From the NCBI GenBank assembly GCA_040757575.1, contig JBFLXA010000003.1, positions 124,001-188,000 of the forward strand: 64,000 nt of DNA, given 5' to 3'. The notes below the pieces were generated by a model that saw only the letters and a program-made list of their open reading frames with translations, was not told the DNA's origin and made no database searches. Made by a program: the position numbers and the translations under genes. Below are positions 33,483 through 46,986 of this stretch, one piece after another (position 1 is the stretch's first letter; the number at the start of each line of letters is the position of its first letter). Origin of the DNA: PFJX01 sp040757575 (lineage in GTDB: Bacteria > Pseudomonadota > Gammaproteobacteria > Burkholderiales > Thiobacillaceae).

Positions 33483-35528
33483 TCAGTCTTCTTCGGCAGC
33501 GGGTTTGTATAGGGCAGCGAGTTGTTGCTGAACCTGGGGCGGGACCGGCGCATAGTGGCTGAAGGCCAGGCTATAGGCGCCCTGGCCTCCCGTGAGGGAT
33601 TTGACCCGGGACTGGAAACCCTCCAGTTCCGCCATTGGGGCCTGGGCCAGCAGGGTGAGCATGCCCCCTCGGCCGCTCTGGTGGCCGGTGATCTGACCCC
33701 GGCGGCCGGACAATTCGCCGCTCACGTCGCCGATGCTGGCTTCCGGCGTGCTCAGTTCAATGTCGACGAAAGGTTCCAGGACGATGGGTCGGGCCTTGCC
33801 GGCAGCATCCTGGAAGGCCTTGCGCCCGGCGGTGACGAAAGCGATCTCCTTGCCGTCCACCGGGTGGGTCTTGCCGTCGTAGACGGTGACCCGCACGTCC
33901 TGGACCGGGTAGCCGGCCAGGGTGCCGGCTGCCATGGCTTGGCGCACGCCTTTCTCCACGGCGGGAATGAAGCTGCCGGGAATCACGCCGCCTTTCACGG
34001 CATCGACGAATTCGAAGCCCCGGCCCCGTTCCAAGGGCTCCACCCGCAGGTAGACCTCGCCGAACTGGCCGGCGCCGCCGCTTTGCTTCTTGTGGCGGTG
34101 GTGACCCTCAGCCGCCTGGGTGAGGGTTTCCCGGTAAGGAATGCTGGGGGGATGGGTGTCCACCTCCAGGCGGAACTGTTCCCGCATTTTTTCCAGCACG
34201 GCGGCCAGATGGGTTTCCCCCAGGCCGCGGATGACCGCTTCGTGGGTGCCCGGGTCATGTTCTACATGGAGGGCTGGGTCTTCGATGACCAGTTTGTGCA
34301 GCACTTCCGAGAGCTTGTCCACGTCGGACTTGCGCTTGGGTCGCACCGCCAGGCCGAACACGGCATGGGGGAAATCCAGGGGCAGCATATGCACGTGGTC
34401 GTCTTCCGGGGCGTCGTGGAGCACGGCATCGAAGACCAGGTCGTCCACCTTGGTGACAGCGCAGATGTCCCCCGGCAGGCAGGCATCCACGGCTTCCAGC
34501 TTCTTGCCCTGCAGGCGATAGAGGTGGCTGACTTTGAACGGCTTGCGCAGGGCGCCGATGTACAACTGGGAATCCGGCGTCACGGTGCCCTGATGCACGC
34601 GGAATACAGCCGTGCGGCCCACATAGGGGTCCATTTCCACCTTGAATACATGGGCGAGCACGTGCTTGGCCGGGTCTGGCTCCGCAATCATGGGCCGCGC
34701 GTTTTCCCCTTCCCCCTGCAGGAACTGGGGTGGGTTGCCTTCCGTGGGGTTGGGCAGCAGGCGGGCGATGATGTCCAGCAGTTCCGCCACACCAGCCCCC
34801 TGGCGGGCGGAGACGAAACAGACCGGCACCAGATGGCCTTCCCTCAGAGCCTTTTCCAGCGGGGCATGGAGTTGTTCAGGGGCCACGTGACCCTGGTCCA
34901 GATAGGTGGCCATGAGGGCTTCGTCCACCTCTACCACCTGGTCGATGAGGGCGGCATGGGCGGCATCCACCCCCAGGAAGTCGGCTTCCCCGCCCGGGTT
35001 GAAGAAACAGTCGGTGACCGCGCTGCCCCTGGCGGCAGGCAGGTTCACCGGCAGGCATTCCCGGCCAAAAGCCGTCTGGATTTCCTCCAGCAAGGCGGCA
35101 AGATCAGCGTCCGGGGTGTCGATCTTGTTGACGATCACCATGCGGCACAGCTTGCGGGCCTGGGCCCAGTGCATCATGCGATGGGCGGTCAGTTCCAGGC
35201 CTTTCTTCGGGTCCACCACCACCGCTACCGTGTCCACCGCGTCCAGGGCCGTCATGGCCTGGCCCATGAAATCAGGAAACCCGGGGGTGTCCAGGAGATG
35301 GACCCGGCAACCGGCATGGGTCAGGTGGGTGACCGCCACCTTCATGGAATGCAGATGGGTTTTTTCCAGGGGCTCGTAATCCCCCACGGTATCCCCCCGC
35401 TCGATGCTGCCTGCACTGGCGATCGCCCCGGATCGGGCCAGCAGGGCTTCCATGAGGGTGGTCTTGCCGCTAGCGCCTGGCCCCACCAGGGCCAGGGTCC
35501 TGATCAGTTCGGATGCGTGCGTAGTCAT
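33483..35528 (-). CDS. Elongation factor G-like GTPase (EF-G2/FusA2 type)
   Basis: A 681-residue translational GTPase paralogue. G1 is GPGASGKTTL (residue 17), G3 DTPGFPDF and G4 NKID. Domains III-V follow, with KKQSGGAGQFGEVYLRVEPL and a C-terminal MAELEGFQSRVKSLTGGQGAY. The switch I region reads DYEPLEKTHLHSMKVAV where canonical EF-G has the RGITI motif, and the end is slightly shorter, so it is probably a special-purpose EF-G rather than the housekeeping one, which normally lies in the str operon. It is a single gene. Confidence 0.88.
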   Translation of the reverse strand: MTTHASELIRTLALVGPGASGKTTLMEALLARSGAIASAGSIERGDTVGDYEPLEKTHLHSMKVAVTHLTHAGCRVHLLDTPGFPDFMGQAMTALDAVDTVAVVVDPKKGLELTAHRMMHWAQARKLCRMVIVNKIDTPDADLAALLEEIQTAFGRECLPVNLPAARGSAVTDCFFNPGGEADFLGVDAAHAALIDQVVEVDEALMATYLDQGHVAPEQLHAPLEKALREGHLVPVCFVSARQGAGVAELLDIIARLLPNPTEGNPPQFLQGEGENARPMIAEPDPAKHVLAHVFKVEMDPYVGRTAVFRVHQGTVTPDSQLYIGALRKPFKVSHLYRLQGKKLEAVDACLPGDICAVTKVDDLVFDAVLHDAPEDDHVHMLPLDFPHAVFGLAVRPKRKSDVDKLSEVLHKLVIEDPALHVEHDPGTHEAVIRGLGETHLAAVLEKMREQFRLEVDTHPPSIPYRETLTQAAEGHHRHKKQSGGAGQFGEVYLRVEPLERGRGFEFVDAVKGGVIPGSFIPAVEKGVRQAMAAGTLAGYPVQDVRVTVYDGKTHPVDGKEIAFVTAGRKAFQDAAGKARPIVLEPFVDIELSTPEASIGDVSGELSGRRGQITGHQSGRGGMLTLLAQAPMAELEGFQSRVKSLTGGQGAYSLAFSHYAPVPPQVQQQLAALYKPAAEED

Positions 35529-35639
35529 GGCATTGCTCCTGGTGGGTTAACTAGGTCTAGTGTCCTCTTTCTGTAGAAACCCTTCAATTAGTGTTTGAGT
35601 GGAGCGGGTGTCAGATTTTGTTGTTATGGCGCAACACTT

Positions 35640-35812
35640 GACGAAGAGCCAGGTTCCGTCTTGTACGGCAAGATTGAGCGGGCAAAGAGCATATTAGAAA
35701 ATGCTAATGACACTGGTGCTCATGCTTATTCCTTAAGCATTATCAGTGTTGTCTCCTCCATCCTCCTTCTAAGGTGGATTTACGCCCGGTCGCAAGACCG
35801 GGCTTTTTTTTT
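35640..35812 (+). ncRNA. Candidate small RNA ended by an intrinsic terminator
   Basis: This intergenic stretch has an RNA-like design rather than coding signal. A stem AGCAT/ATGCT (35688-35705) is followed by a bipartite hairpin: GACACTG/CAGTGTT (35709-35715 with 35744-35750) enclosing ATGCTT/AAGCAT (35722-35740). Then comes a pyrimidine-rich single strand (CTCCTCCATCCTCCTTCT, about 35752-35770) able to pair with Shine-Dalgarno sequences, and a perfect terminator. The 5' end is not fixed: a TTGACG at 35638-35643 could be a -35 box but its -10 is poor. Confidence 0.5.
35784..35812 (+). terminator. Strong intrinsic terminator upstream of the pentapeptide gene
   Basis: Perfect eight-base arms GCCCGGTC/GACCGGGC with a GCAA tetraloop are followed by nine T residues. 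No annotated gene on the plus strand lies before it, which points to a short non-coding transcript. Confidence 0.93.
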
Positions 35813-35858
35813 GCAGCCGGTGTGTCGACAATGGCACGGTCAAACAACGGGTCAGCCC

Positions 35859-36734
35859 ATGTCGCAACCACTTTGGTTTCTTCGCCACGAAAACCGCATC
35901 GTCGGACCTTTTCCGGCACCCCAGGTGCGGGAATTCCTGAAGACCGGTGAAATCACGCCGGATTGGGAGGTCAGTCTGGATGAGGCAGACTGGCTTAGCA
36001 TCCGGGACAGCGGCCAATTCGAAGAAGGGCATGCGGACTGGACCCAGGACAAGAGTCGGGAAGGGCAGAACTGGCGGGCTGAGCGGGAACAGGCCAGAAA
36101 CCGCTGGTTGCAGGAGGATCAAACCCTTAGTAAGGCCCAGGTCCATGATCTGGCCCTGGAACGCCGGGCCAGGCAGGCCATGGCGGAACATCAGGCAGGC
36201 ACGGACACGCTGATCCAGGCGGAAAGGAGCCGAAAACCCCCCATCGTGGCGGGTCTGGCTGCGCTTTTGCTGCTTCTGGGGGGGGTGTATTTCGTCGCCA
36301 CAGGCCAGAAGGACGAACCTGCCATCCAGGCCGGCATCAGCCTGAAGGCAGATTGCGCGCAGGCCCCGGGAGAGGCGGTGAACTTGGCAGGCTGCGACAA
36401 GCGCGGCTTGCAGGCGCCCGGTGTGGTGGGCCGCAACATGCGCCTGGAAGGGGTCAACCTGGATAGCGCCAACCTGGCGGCAGCGGACCTCAGTTATGGG
36501 GCCCTGGCCCGGGCCAATTTGCGCAATGCCAACCTGAACGGTGCAAAACTGGTAGGCGTGGATCTCACTGGAGGGGATTTGAGTGGTGCGGATCTGCGCA
36601 ATACGGACCTGAGCTATGCCGTGTTGAAAGGTGCACGTCTGGAAGGCACACGACTGGAGGGGGCCCGGCTTGCCAAGGCGGTCTGGATCACTGGCGAAAC
36701 CTGCCCGGAGACGGCGCTGGGCCAGTGTCAGTGA
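35859..36734 (+). CDS. Pentapeptide-repeat membrane protein with GYF-like N-terminal domain
   Basis: A 291-residue protein. The N-terminus (PLWFLRHENRIVGPFPAPQVREFLKTGEITPDWEV) resembles a GYF_2-type domain. A charged region and one membrane helix (IVAGLAALLLLLGGVYFV, about residue 130-148) precede a C-terminal run of pentapeptide repeats (LEGVNLDSANLAAADLSYGAL onward) that would form a right-handed beta helix outside the membrane. Function unknown. The MSQPLWF start is used because the longer frame crosses a strong terminator. Confidence 0.75.
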   Translation: MSQPLWFLRHENRIVGPFPAPQVREFLKTGEITPDWEVSLDEADWLSIRDSGQFEEGHADWTQDKSREGQNWRAEREQARNRWLQEDQTLSKAQVHDLALERRARQAMAEHQAGTDTLIQAERSRKPPIVAGLAALLLLLGGVYFVATGQKDEPAIQAGISLKADCAQAPGEAVNLAGCDKRGLQAPGVVGRNMRLEGVNLDSANLAAADLSYGALARANLRNANLNGAKLVGVDLTGGDLSGADLRNTDLSYAVLKGARLEGTRLEGARLAKAVWITGETCPETALGQCQ

Positions 36735-37516
36735 AATTCCTGACTTCCCGGGACAATCCCAAATTCAAGGACCTGCTGGCCCTGGCCAGCCGGGCCCGGG
36801 TACGGCGGGAGCAGAGGCAAACCCTGCTGGATGGGGAACATCTGCTAACTGCTGCCCTGGAAGCAGGCTTGCTGCCACGCATGATGCTGTTTGCCGACCA
36901 CAGTCCGGAGGCGCTGATGGACCGCTGGCAGGCCAGTTTGCCGGAAGTGCCTTGTTATTCCCTGGCCCGGGCCCTGTTTCGGGAGTTGAGCCCCGTGGAT
37001 ACCCCCAGCGGCCTGCTGGCCGTGGTGGATATTCCCCAGTCCCCGTCGGCTGTCGAAGATGGATCGGCCTTCCTGTTGCTGCTGGAAAACATCCAGGACC
37101 CGGGCAATCTGGGGGCGCTGATGCGGGTGGCAGCGGCAGCCGGGTGCCGCCGGGTCTGCCTGTCCAGCGGTTGTGCCGAGGCCTGGTCCCCCAAATCCCT
37201 GCGGGGCGGGCAGGGGGCCCAGTTCCAGCTTCAGATTGTAGAGAACGCCGATCTTGTGGCCGAGGCTGCTGGCTGGCCGGGCCCGGTCCACGCTGGCCTG
37301 CTGGGGGCGAAGTCCAGCCTCTATGACCTGGATCTGCGGGGGCCGACTGGTTTTGCCTTTGGCAATGAAGGGGCGGGGCTGAGCCCTGCCTTGCAGGCGG
37401 CTTGTTCACCTTTCAGCATTCCCATGCCTGGCCGGGTGGAATCGCTCAATGTGGCCACGGCGGCCGCGGTCTGCCTGTTCGAGGGAGTCCGCCAGCGGGG
37501 CGCTCAGATTTCCTGA
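36731..37516 (+). CDS. TrmH/SpoU-family RNA methyltransferase
   Basis: A 261-residue SPOUT methyltransferase. It has an N-terminal substrate-binding domain (SRDNPKFKDLLALASRARVR) and the C-terminal knot with LLLLENIQDPGNLGALMRVAAAAG, FAFGNEGAGLSP and MPGRVESLNVATAAAV, the three TrmH motifs. It probably methylates a ribose 2'-OH in rRNA or tRNA; the target is not clear. GTG at 36731 overlaps the previous stop (GTGA); a GTG six bases upstream is possible. It converges with ppsR, overlapping by 13 bases. Confidence 0.88.
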   Translation: MKFLTSRDNPKFKDLLALASRARVRREQRQTLLDGEHLLTAALEAGLLPRMMLFADHSPEALMDRWQASLPEVPCYSLARALFRELSPVDTPSGLLAVVDIPQSPSAVEDGSAFLLLLENIQDPGNLGALMRVAAAAGCRRVCLSSGCAEAWSPKSLRGGQGAQFQLQIVENADLVAEAAGWPGPVHAGLLGAKSSLYDLDLRGPTGFAFGNEGAGLSPALQAACSPFSIPMPGRVESLNVATAAAVCLFEGVRQRGAQIS

Positions 37517-38331
37517 TCCGGCGGTGCAGGAAGGGACTGCTTGATCTGGGCCGCAATCTCCTCCACGGAGCGATGGGTGCTGTCGATGATGGGAATGCCT
37601 GCTGCCCGCATGCGTTTTTCCGCTTCCAGCAGCTCCGACTTGCAGGTGGCCAGGGCGGAATAGGGGCTGTTGGGGCGGCGTTCCTCCCGGATCTGGGCCA
37701 GCCGCTCCGGGGTCAGTGTCAACCCCCAGAGTTTGGGAATATGGGCCTGCAAGGCCCGGGGCAGCCCCGGCTGTTCAAAATCCTCCGGCGTGAGGGGGTA
37801 GTTGGCTACCCGTAGCCCGTATTGCATGGCCATGTAAAGGGAAGTGGGGGTCTTGCCGCTGCGGGATACACCCACCAGGATCAGGTCTGCGCCGGCGTAT
37901 TTGGCCATGCTCAAGCCGTCGTCCGCATCCAGGGTGAAGTTCACGGCATCGATGCGGGAATGGTAGGTGCCGAAATCCTTCATGCCGTGGGCCCGGCCCC
38001 GCTTGGGCTGGGGGGTGATCTTCAGTTCTTCCACCATGATGCCCAGGAAGTGGCCGTAGATGTCCATCACCAGGGCCTTGCAATCCTGGAACACCTCCCG
38101 GGCGTCCGGGTCGGTGAGGGTGGAGAACACCAGGGGCCGCAGCCCGGTTTCTAGGCCGGCTGCCTGGATCTGGACCCGGGCTGCCCGGGTTTTCTCAATG
38201 GAGTCGATGAAGGGCAGGTTGACCATGTGAAATGTCTGCCCTGGAAACTGGGACAGCAGGCTTTTTCCAATGATTTCCGCCGTGATACCGGTGTGATCGG
38301 AGATGAAGAAGACGGGACGGGCAGGGGACAT
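37504..38331 (-). CDS. ppsR: PEP synthase regulatory protein PpsR (kinase/pyrophosphorylase)
   Basis: A 275-residue DUF299 protein that switches PEP synthase off by ADP-dependent phosphorylation and on again by phosphate-dependent removal. Family blocks are VFFISDHTGITAEIIGKSLLSQFPG at the N-terminus, a P-loop-like LILVGVSRSGKTPTSLYMA near residue 152, and YPLTPEDFEQPGLPRAL. Its target, ppsA, lies about 12 kb away at the far end of the nifJ-rnf cluster, so regulator and enzyme flank that cluster. Confidence 0.95.
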   Translation of the reverse strand: MSPARPVFFISDHTGITAEIIGKSLLSQFPGQTFHMVNLPFIDSIEKTRAARVQIQAAGLETGLRPLVFSTLTDPDAREVFQDCKALVMDIYGHFLGIMVEELKITPQPKRGRAHGMKDFGTYHSRIDAVNFTLDADDGLSMAKYAGADLILVGVSRSGKTPTSLYMAMQYGLRVANYPLTPEDFEQPGLPRALQAHIPKLWGLTLTPERLAQIREERRPNSPYSALATCKSELLEAEKRMRAAGIPIIDSTHRSVEEIAAQIKQSLPAPPDQEI

Positions 38332-38362
38332 CGGCTACCTCGTGGAGAATCAGGTCAAGGAA

Positions 38363-39379
38363 TCAGGGCACATCGGGACCGATATACAGCTCGTCCACCA
38401 GAGCGTCCACATTCTCCTGGGGCTTGCGAGAGCCCGTCGTGGGAGCGGACAGGGTATCCGCGTAGACCGCTTCCATGATCTCGATGAAACGGCGGGCCTG
38501 GGGGGACATGAATCGGCCCCTGCGGACCACCAGCCCGTAGCCCCGCTGGGGAAAATACTCGGTGAGGGGAATGCGGCACAGCTTCTCGTCGCCGGTGAGA
38601 CAGATGTCGGTGACGATGGAAATGCCCATGCCCAGTTCCACGTATTTCTTGATCACTTCCCAGCCACCCGCTTCCAGGGTGACGGTAAACGTGAGGTTAT
38701 GTTGCTGGAACACGTATTTGACGATGCGCCAGGTGGACAGATGGCTGGGGGGCAGGATCAGGCCGTAATGGCTCACGTCCTCTAGGGTCACCTTGCCGCC
38801 CTCCCTGGCCTTGATGGCAAGGGGATGGTCCTTTGGGGCGATGAGCATGGGGTCGAAGGTGACCACGGGCGTGTATTCGATGTCCTCCGGCACATCCAGC
38901 ATGGAGCCCACTGCGAAATCGATCTCGTCAGCCCGCAGCATCTTCAGGCCATCCCGGCCGGTGACGTTGTGCATCTTCAGGGATACCCCGGGGTAGGCCG
39001 CCACGAAGCGCTTCACCGGCTCCGGAAGGATGTACAGAATGGTGGACTCTCCGGCGCCGATGTTCAGTTCTCCTGATTCGACCTTTCCGAAGTGAGCGGC
39101 GAAGTTCTCCTGAAGCCGATCGATGCCCTCCACCAGCGGGTCGGCCAACTGGTAGAGCACGTCTCCTTCCGGTGTGAGCTTAAGGTTGGGGCCCCGTCGT
39201 TCGAATAGGGTGGCGTTGAGTTCCCGTTCCAGGGCCTGGACCTGGAGGGAGACCGAGGGCTGGGACAGGAACAGCTTCTCCGCAGCCTTGGATATGCTGC
39301 CGTTGCGCACGACCTGTGTGAAGGCCCGCAATTGCTTGAGCCGACTGTTCTTGTAATACAGCGTCGAATCCTCGCCCAT
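38363..39379 (-). CDS. LysR-type transcriptional regulator, CysB-like
   Basis: A 338-residue LysR-type regulator. The winged helix-turn-helix (LKQLRAFTQVVRNGSISKAAEKLFLSQPSVSLQVQALEREL) is at the N-terminus; a periplasmic-binding-like effector domain follows (ESTILYILPEPVKRFVAAYPG). The start MGEDSTLYYK gives normal length. It is divergent from rnfB-nifJ-rnf across a 164-base region with two dyads, so it most likely controls that cluster and itself. The effector is unknown. ppsR lies directly downstream (31 bases) and may be co-transcribed. Confidence 0.88.
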   Translation of the reverse strand: MGEDSTLYYKNSRLKQLRAFTQVVRNGSISKAAEKLFLSQPSVSLQVQALERELNATLFERRGPNLKLTPEGDVLYQLADPLVEGIDRLQENFAAHFGKVESGELNIGAGESTILYILPEPVKRFVAAYPGVSLKMHNVTGRDGLKMLRADEIDFAVGSMLDVPEDIEYTPVVTFDPMLIAPKDHPLAIKAREGGKVTLEDVSHYGLILPPSHLSTWRIVKYVFQQHNLTFTVTLEAGGWEVIKKYVELGMGISIVTDICLTGDEKLCRIPLTEYFPQRGYGLVVRRGRFMSPQARRFIEIMEAVYADTLSAPTTGSRKPQENVDALVDELYIGPDVP

Positions 39380-39397
39380 GGGGTCCCCGTGCCTATG

Positions 39398-39414
39398 TAT
39401 TGAAAAACACAATA
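39398..39414. promoter_or_regulatory. LysR-type dyad 1 (TATTG-N7-CAATA)
   Basis: A five-base inverted repeat with seven bases between, fitting the T-N11-A pattern of LysR-type regulators. It lies 18 bases upstream of the regulator's own start. Confidence 0.5.
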
Positions 39415-39420
39415 TAGAAA

Positions 39421-39444
39421 ATTGAAATAATTTCGCTATTCAAT
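39421..39444. promoter_or_regulatory. LysR-type dyad 2 (ATTGAA-N12-TTCAAT)
   Basis: A six-base inverted repeat with a 12-base spacer in the AT-rich control region between the regulator and rnfB. Its half-sites share ATTG with dyad 1. Confidence 0.45.
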
Positions 39445-39543
39445 AATTAAAAAATTCTTAGACTCCGCCTCCAGTCAATTAAGACATTACGGTCCTTTAA
39501 TTCCGAGTATTTCTGTCGGGATTACTTTGAGAAGAGAGCGCGA

Positions 39544-40416
39544 ATGAACAGCATGCTGTTGGCGGGGATGTTCATGGCTGTACTGGGCGGAGTCCTTGCC
39601 TGGGTATTGGCCATGGCCAACAAGCGGCTCTACGTCTTTGAGGATCCGCGCATCGAGCAGGTGGAAGAACTGCTTCCCAAGTCCAACTGTGGCGCCTGTG
39701 GGACCGCCGGCTGCCGCAATTTCGCCGAACAGGTGGTGGCGGGTCAGATCGAACCCGCCAAGTGCACAGTCAACGCTCCGGCCATGAATGGCTACATCGC
39801 CCAGTTCCTGGGGGTGGAGCTGGGCACCCTGGAAAAGCGGGTGGCGCGCCTGGCCTGTGCCGGTGGCCGCCACGTGGCCCGTATGAGGGCCCATTACGCC
39901 GGTTTGAGTTCCTGCCGGGCAGCAGCGGTGGTGGGGGGCGGCGGCAAGGCCTGCGCCTGGGGCTGTCTGGGCCTGGGAGATTGCGCCACGGTGTGCGATT
40001 TTGAAGCCATCGCCATGAATCAATTCGGTTTGCCGGTGGTGGATGCCACCAAGTGCACAGCCTGCGGTGATTGCGTGGACGTGTGCCCCAAGGACCTGTT
40101 TTCCCTGGAGCCGGTTTCCCGGCATCTGTGGGTGGCCTGCAAGAACCATGCTGATGGCGACACTGCCGAGATGCAGTGCGAAGTGGCCTGTACCGCCTGC
40201 GGCAAGTGCGTGGCCGATGGGGCCCCGGGCCTGATGCGCCTGGACGGGGAACTGGCAGTGATCGATTACGGCAGGAACGCACTGGCGTCACCCAAGGTGA
40301 TCGAGCGTTGCCCAAGCGGCGCCATCGTCTGGCTGGACGATGGCAAGGTCAGCAAAGGCCGTGAGGCGAAGCGCATCCTGCGCACGACCCCGCTGCCGAT
40401 GGAAAGCGCGCTGTAG
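39544..40416 (+). CDS. rnfB: Rnf complex subunit B (multi-cluster ferredoxin-type)
   Basis: A 290-residue iron-sulfur protein. An N-terminal membrane helix (MLLAGMFMAVLGGVLAWVLA) is followed by the RnfB domain CGACGTAGC (from residue 49), then ferredoxin motifs: CAWGCLGLGDCATVC, CTACGDCVDVCP (from residue 171) and CEVACTACGKC. It is longer than enterobacterial RnfB and resembles the clostridial and related form that takes electrons from ferredoxin. It is separated from rnfC by nifJ, an unusual order. Confidence 0.9.
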   Translation: MNSMLLAGMFMAVLGGVLAWVLAMANKRLYVFEDPRIEQVEELLPKSNCGACGTAGCRNFAEQVVAGQIEPAKCTVNAPAMNGYIAQFLGVELGTLEKRVARLACAGGRHVARMRAHYAGLSSCRAAAVVGGGGKACAWGCLGLGDCATVCDFEAIAMNQFGLPVVDATKCTACGDCVDVCPKDLFSLEPVSRHLWVACKNHADGDTAEMQCEVACTACGKCVADGAPGLMRLDGELAVIDYGRNALASPKVIERCPSGAIVWLDDGKVSKGREAKRILRTTPLPMESAL

Positions 40417-40462
40417 GCGGGGCTTTCCCTGTCCCGGCGCATTCGACGAGAGGAGAAGTCCG

Positions 40463-45418
<4,956 letters not shown>

Positions 45419-45495
45419 GCGCCTGAGCTGCCATGGACGCCCTGCACCCCCTGCGCCTCGTCAACCTTCACCGGAGTGGGGGTTGGCGGGCCTTG

Positions 45496-46860
45496 ATGCG
45501 GCTCCATGTCCCCAGTCTATTTTCCCTGCGCAAGACTTTCGCCCACGGGGTCCACCCCGAGGGCCACAAGAGCACCGCTGGCACGCCGATTCGTCGGATG
45601 CCCTTTGCGCCGCGCATGACCCTCCCCCTCTCGCAGCACATCGGGAAGCCGGCGGTGCCCATCGTTTCGGTGGGCCAGGAGGTGGCTCGCGGACAGCTCA
45701 TCGCCCGGGCGGACGGTTTCATGTCCGCCCCCTTGCACGCCCCGGCCGACGGTGTGGTCGAAGCCATCGAACCCCGGCCCACGGCCTCGGGGGCCTGGCT
45801 GGACAGCATCGTCATCCGGGTTTACGAAGCCTCGCCCCAGGTGCAGGCCTGGGGAACGCCCCGGGACATGGATTGCCTGAGCCCGGAGGAGATCGTCGTC
45901 GCCGTCCATGAAACCGGCCTGGTGGGTCTGGGCGGGGCCGCCTTTCCAAGCCACGTGAAGCTCACCCGGCCCCAGGACGGCAAGGTCCACACCCTGGTGG
46001 TGAACGGCTGCGAATGCGAGCCCTATCTCACCTGCGACCACCGCATGATGCTGGAACTCACCGATGACCTGATTGCCGGCATCCGCTATGCCCTGCGGGC
46101 CGTGGGGGCCAGCAAGGCGCTGATCGGTGTGGAGGACAACAAGCTGGATGCCGTGGAGGTGCTGCGGGCCCGGCTGCCTGCAGACGGTTCCATCCAGGTG
46201 AAGGCGGTGCAGACCAAGTACCCCCAGGGGGCGGAGAAGATGCTGCTCCACAGCCTGCTGGGTGTGGACGTGCCCACGGGCATGCGGGCCTCCCAGCTGG
46301 GCCTGGTGGTGAACAACGTGGGCACCCTGGCCATGATGGGCCGTCTGTTGCCCCAAGGACATGGTCTGACGGAACGGGTGGTCACCGTCACAGGGCCTGG
46401 CGTAGTGCGTCCGGGGGACTACTGGGTGCCCATTGGCACCCCCCTGCGCCACGTACTGGAATGGGCTGGTGCACCGGGTGCCCAGGCCCGGGAGATCATT
46501 CTCGGCGGCCCCATGATGGGCCAGGCGGTGGCCTCCCTGGATGTGCCCGTCACCAAGGGCGTGTCCGGCATCCTGGTGTTCGACGCCCGCCAGGTGGCGG
46601 AGGAGGGCAGCCGGGAACCCCGCCCCTGCATCAAGTGCGGCGAATGCGTGCAGGCCTGCCCCATGAGCCTCAACCCTTCCATGCTGGGTCTGCTGGCCGC
46701 CAAAGGGGAATACGAGCAGATGGGGGAACGCTTCCACCTTGGAGACTGTTTCGAATGTGGCTGCTGCACTTTCGTCTGTCCCTCGGATATTCCCCTGGTG
46801 CAGCAGTTCCGGGTGGCCAAGGGAATACTGCGGGAGCGGGCGCTGGAGAAGGCAGCGTGA
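45496..46860 (+). CDS. rnfC: Rnf complex subunit C
   Basis: A 454-residue peripheral subunit that binds FMN and NADH. It has a barrel-sandwich N-terminus (FAHGVHPEGHKSTAGTPI), the NADH/FMN fold GLGGAAFPSHVKLTRPQDGKVHTLVVNGCECEPYLTCD and two 4Fe-4S motifs, CIKCGECVQACP and CFECGCCTFVCP. The start MRLHVPSLFSLRKTF is preferred as it matches the family beginning; an ATG 63 bases upstream is open. It follows nifJ by 77 bases. Confidence 0.93.
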   Translation: MRLHVPSLFSLRKTFAHGVHPEGHKSTAGTPIRRMPFAPRMTLPLSQHIGKPAVPIVSVGQEVARGQLIARADGFMSAPLHAPADGVVEAIEPRPTASGAWLDSIVIRVYEASPQVQAWGTPRDMDCLSPEEIVVAVHETGLVGLGGAAFPSHVKLTRPQDGKVHTLVVNGCECEPYLTCDHRMMLELTDDLIAGIRYALRAVGASKALIGVEDNKLDAVEVLRARLPADGSIQVKAVQTKYPQGAEKMLLHSLLGVDVPTGMRASQLGLVVNNVGTLAMMGRLLPQGHGLTERVVTVTGPGVVRPGDYWVPIGTPLRHVLEWAGAPGAQAREIILGGPMMGQAVASLDVPVTKGVSGILVFDARQVAEEGSREPRPCIKCGECVQACPMSLNPSMLGLLAAKGEYEQMGERFHLGDCFECGCCTFVCPSDIPLVQQFRVAKGILRERALEKAA

Positions 46861-46888
46861 TGCTTTATCTCAGGCCGAGGGTCTTCAT

Positions 46889-46952
46889 GCCGGGTTGTGC
46901 CCGGCTTTCCCTCGCCCTGTGGGGGAGGGCGTGGGAGAGGGAGGCGGCCGCC
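46889..46952 (+). repeat. Paired inverted repeats between rnfC and rnfD
   Basis: A GCCGGG/CCCGGC hairpin (46889-46905) is followed by an imperfect stem in which TCCCTCGCCCT pairs with an AGGGC/GAGGGA tract in G-rich seven-base steps. It fills most of the 126-base gap and resembles the other junction repeats in layout but not in sequence. Confidence 0.6.
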
Positions 46953-46986
46953 CAGGTCGCCCTTCAGTCAGCGAGCACCCGCCAAG

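Noticed and set aside
33522..35576. 684-codon plus-strand frame opposite the EF-G-like gene
   Set aside because: It is a shadow frame: the minus strand encodes intact GTPase motifs, while the plus-strand product has only low-complexity His/Gly/Gln composition.
35595..35858. N-terminal extension of the pentapeptide-repeat protein
   Set aside because: The extended frame crosses a perfect terminator hairpin with a T-tract, and the added residues resemble no domain; the start at 35859 fits the GYF-like domain.
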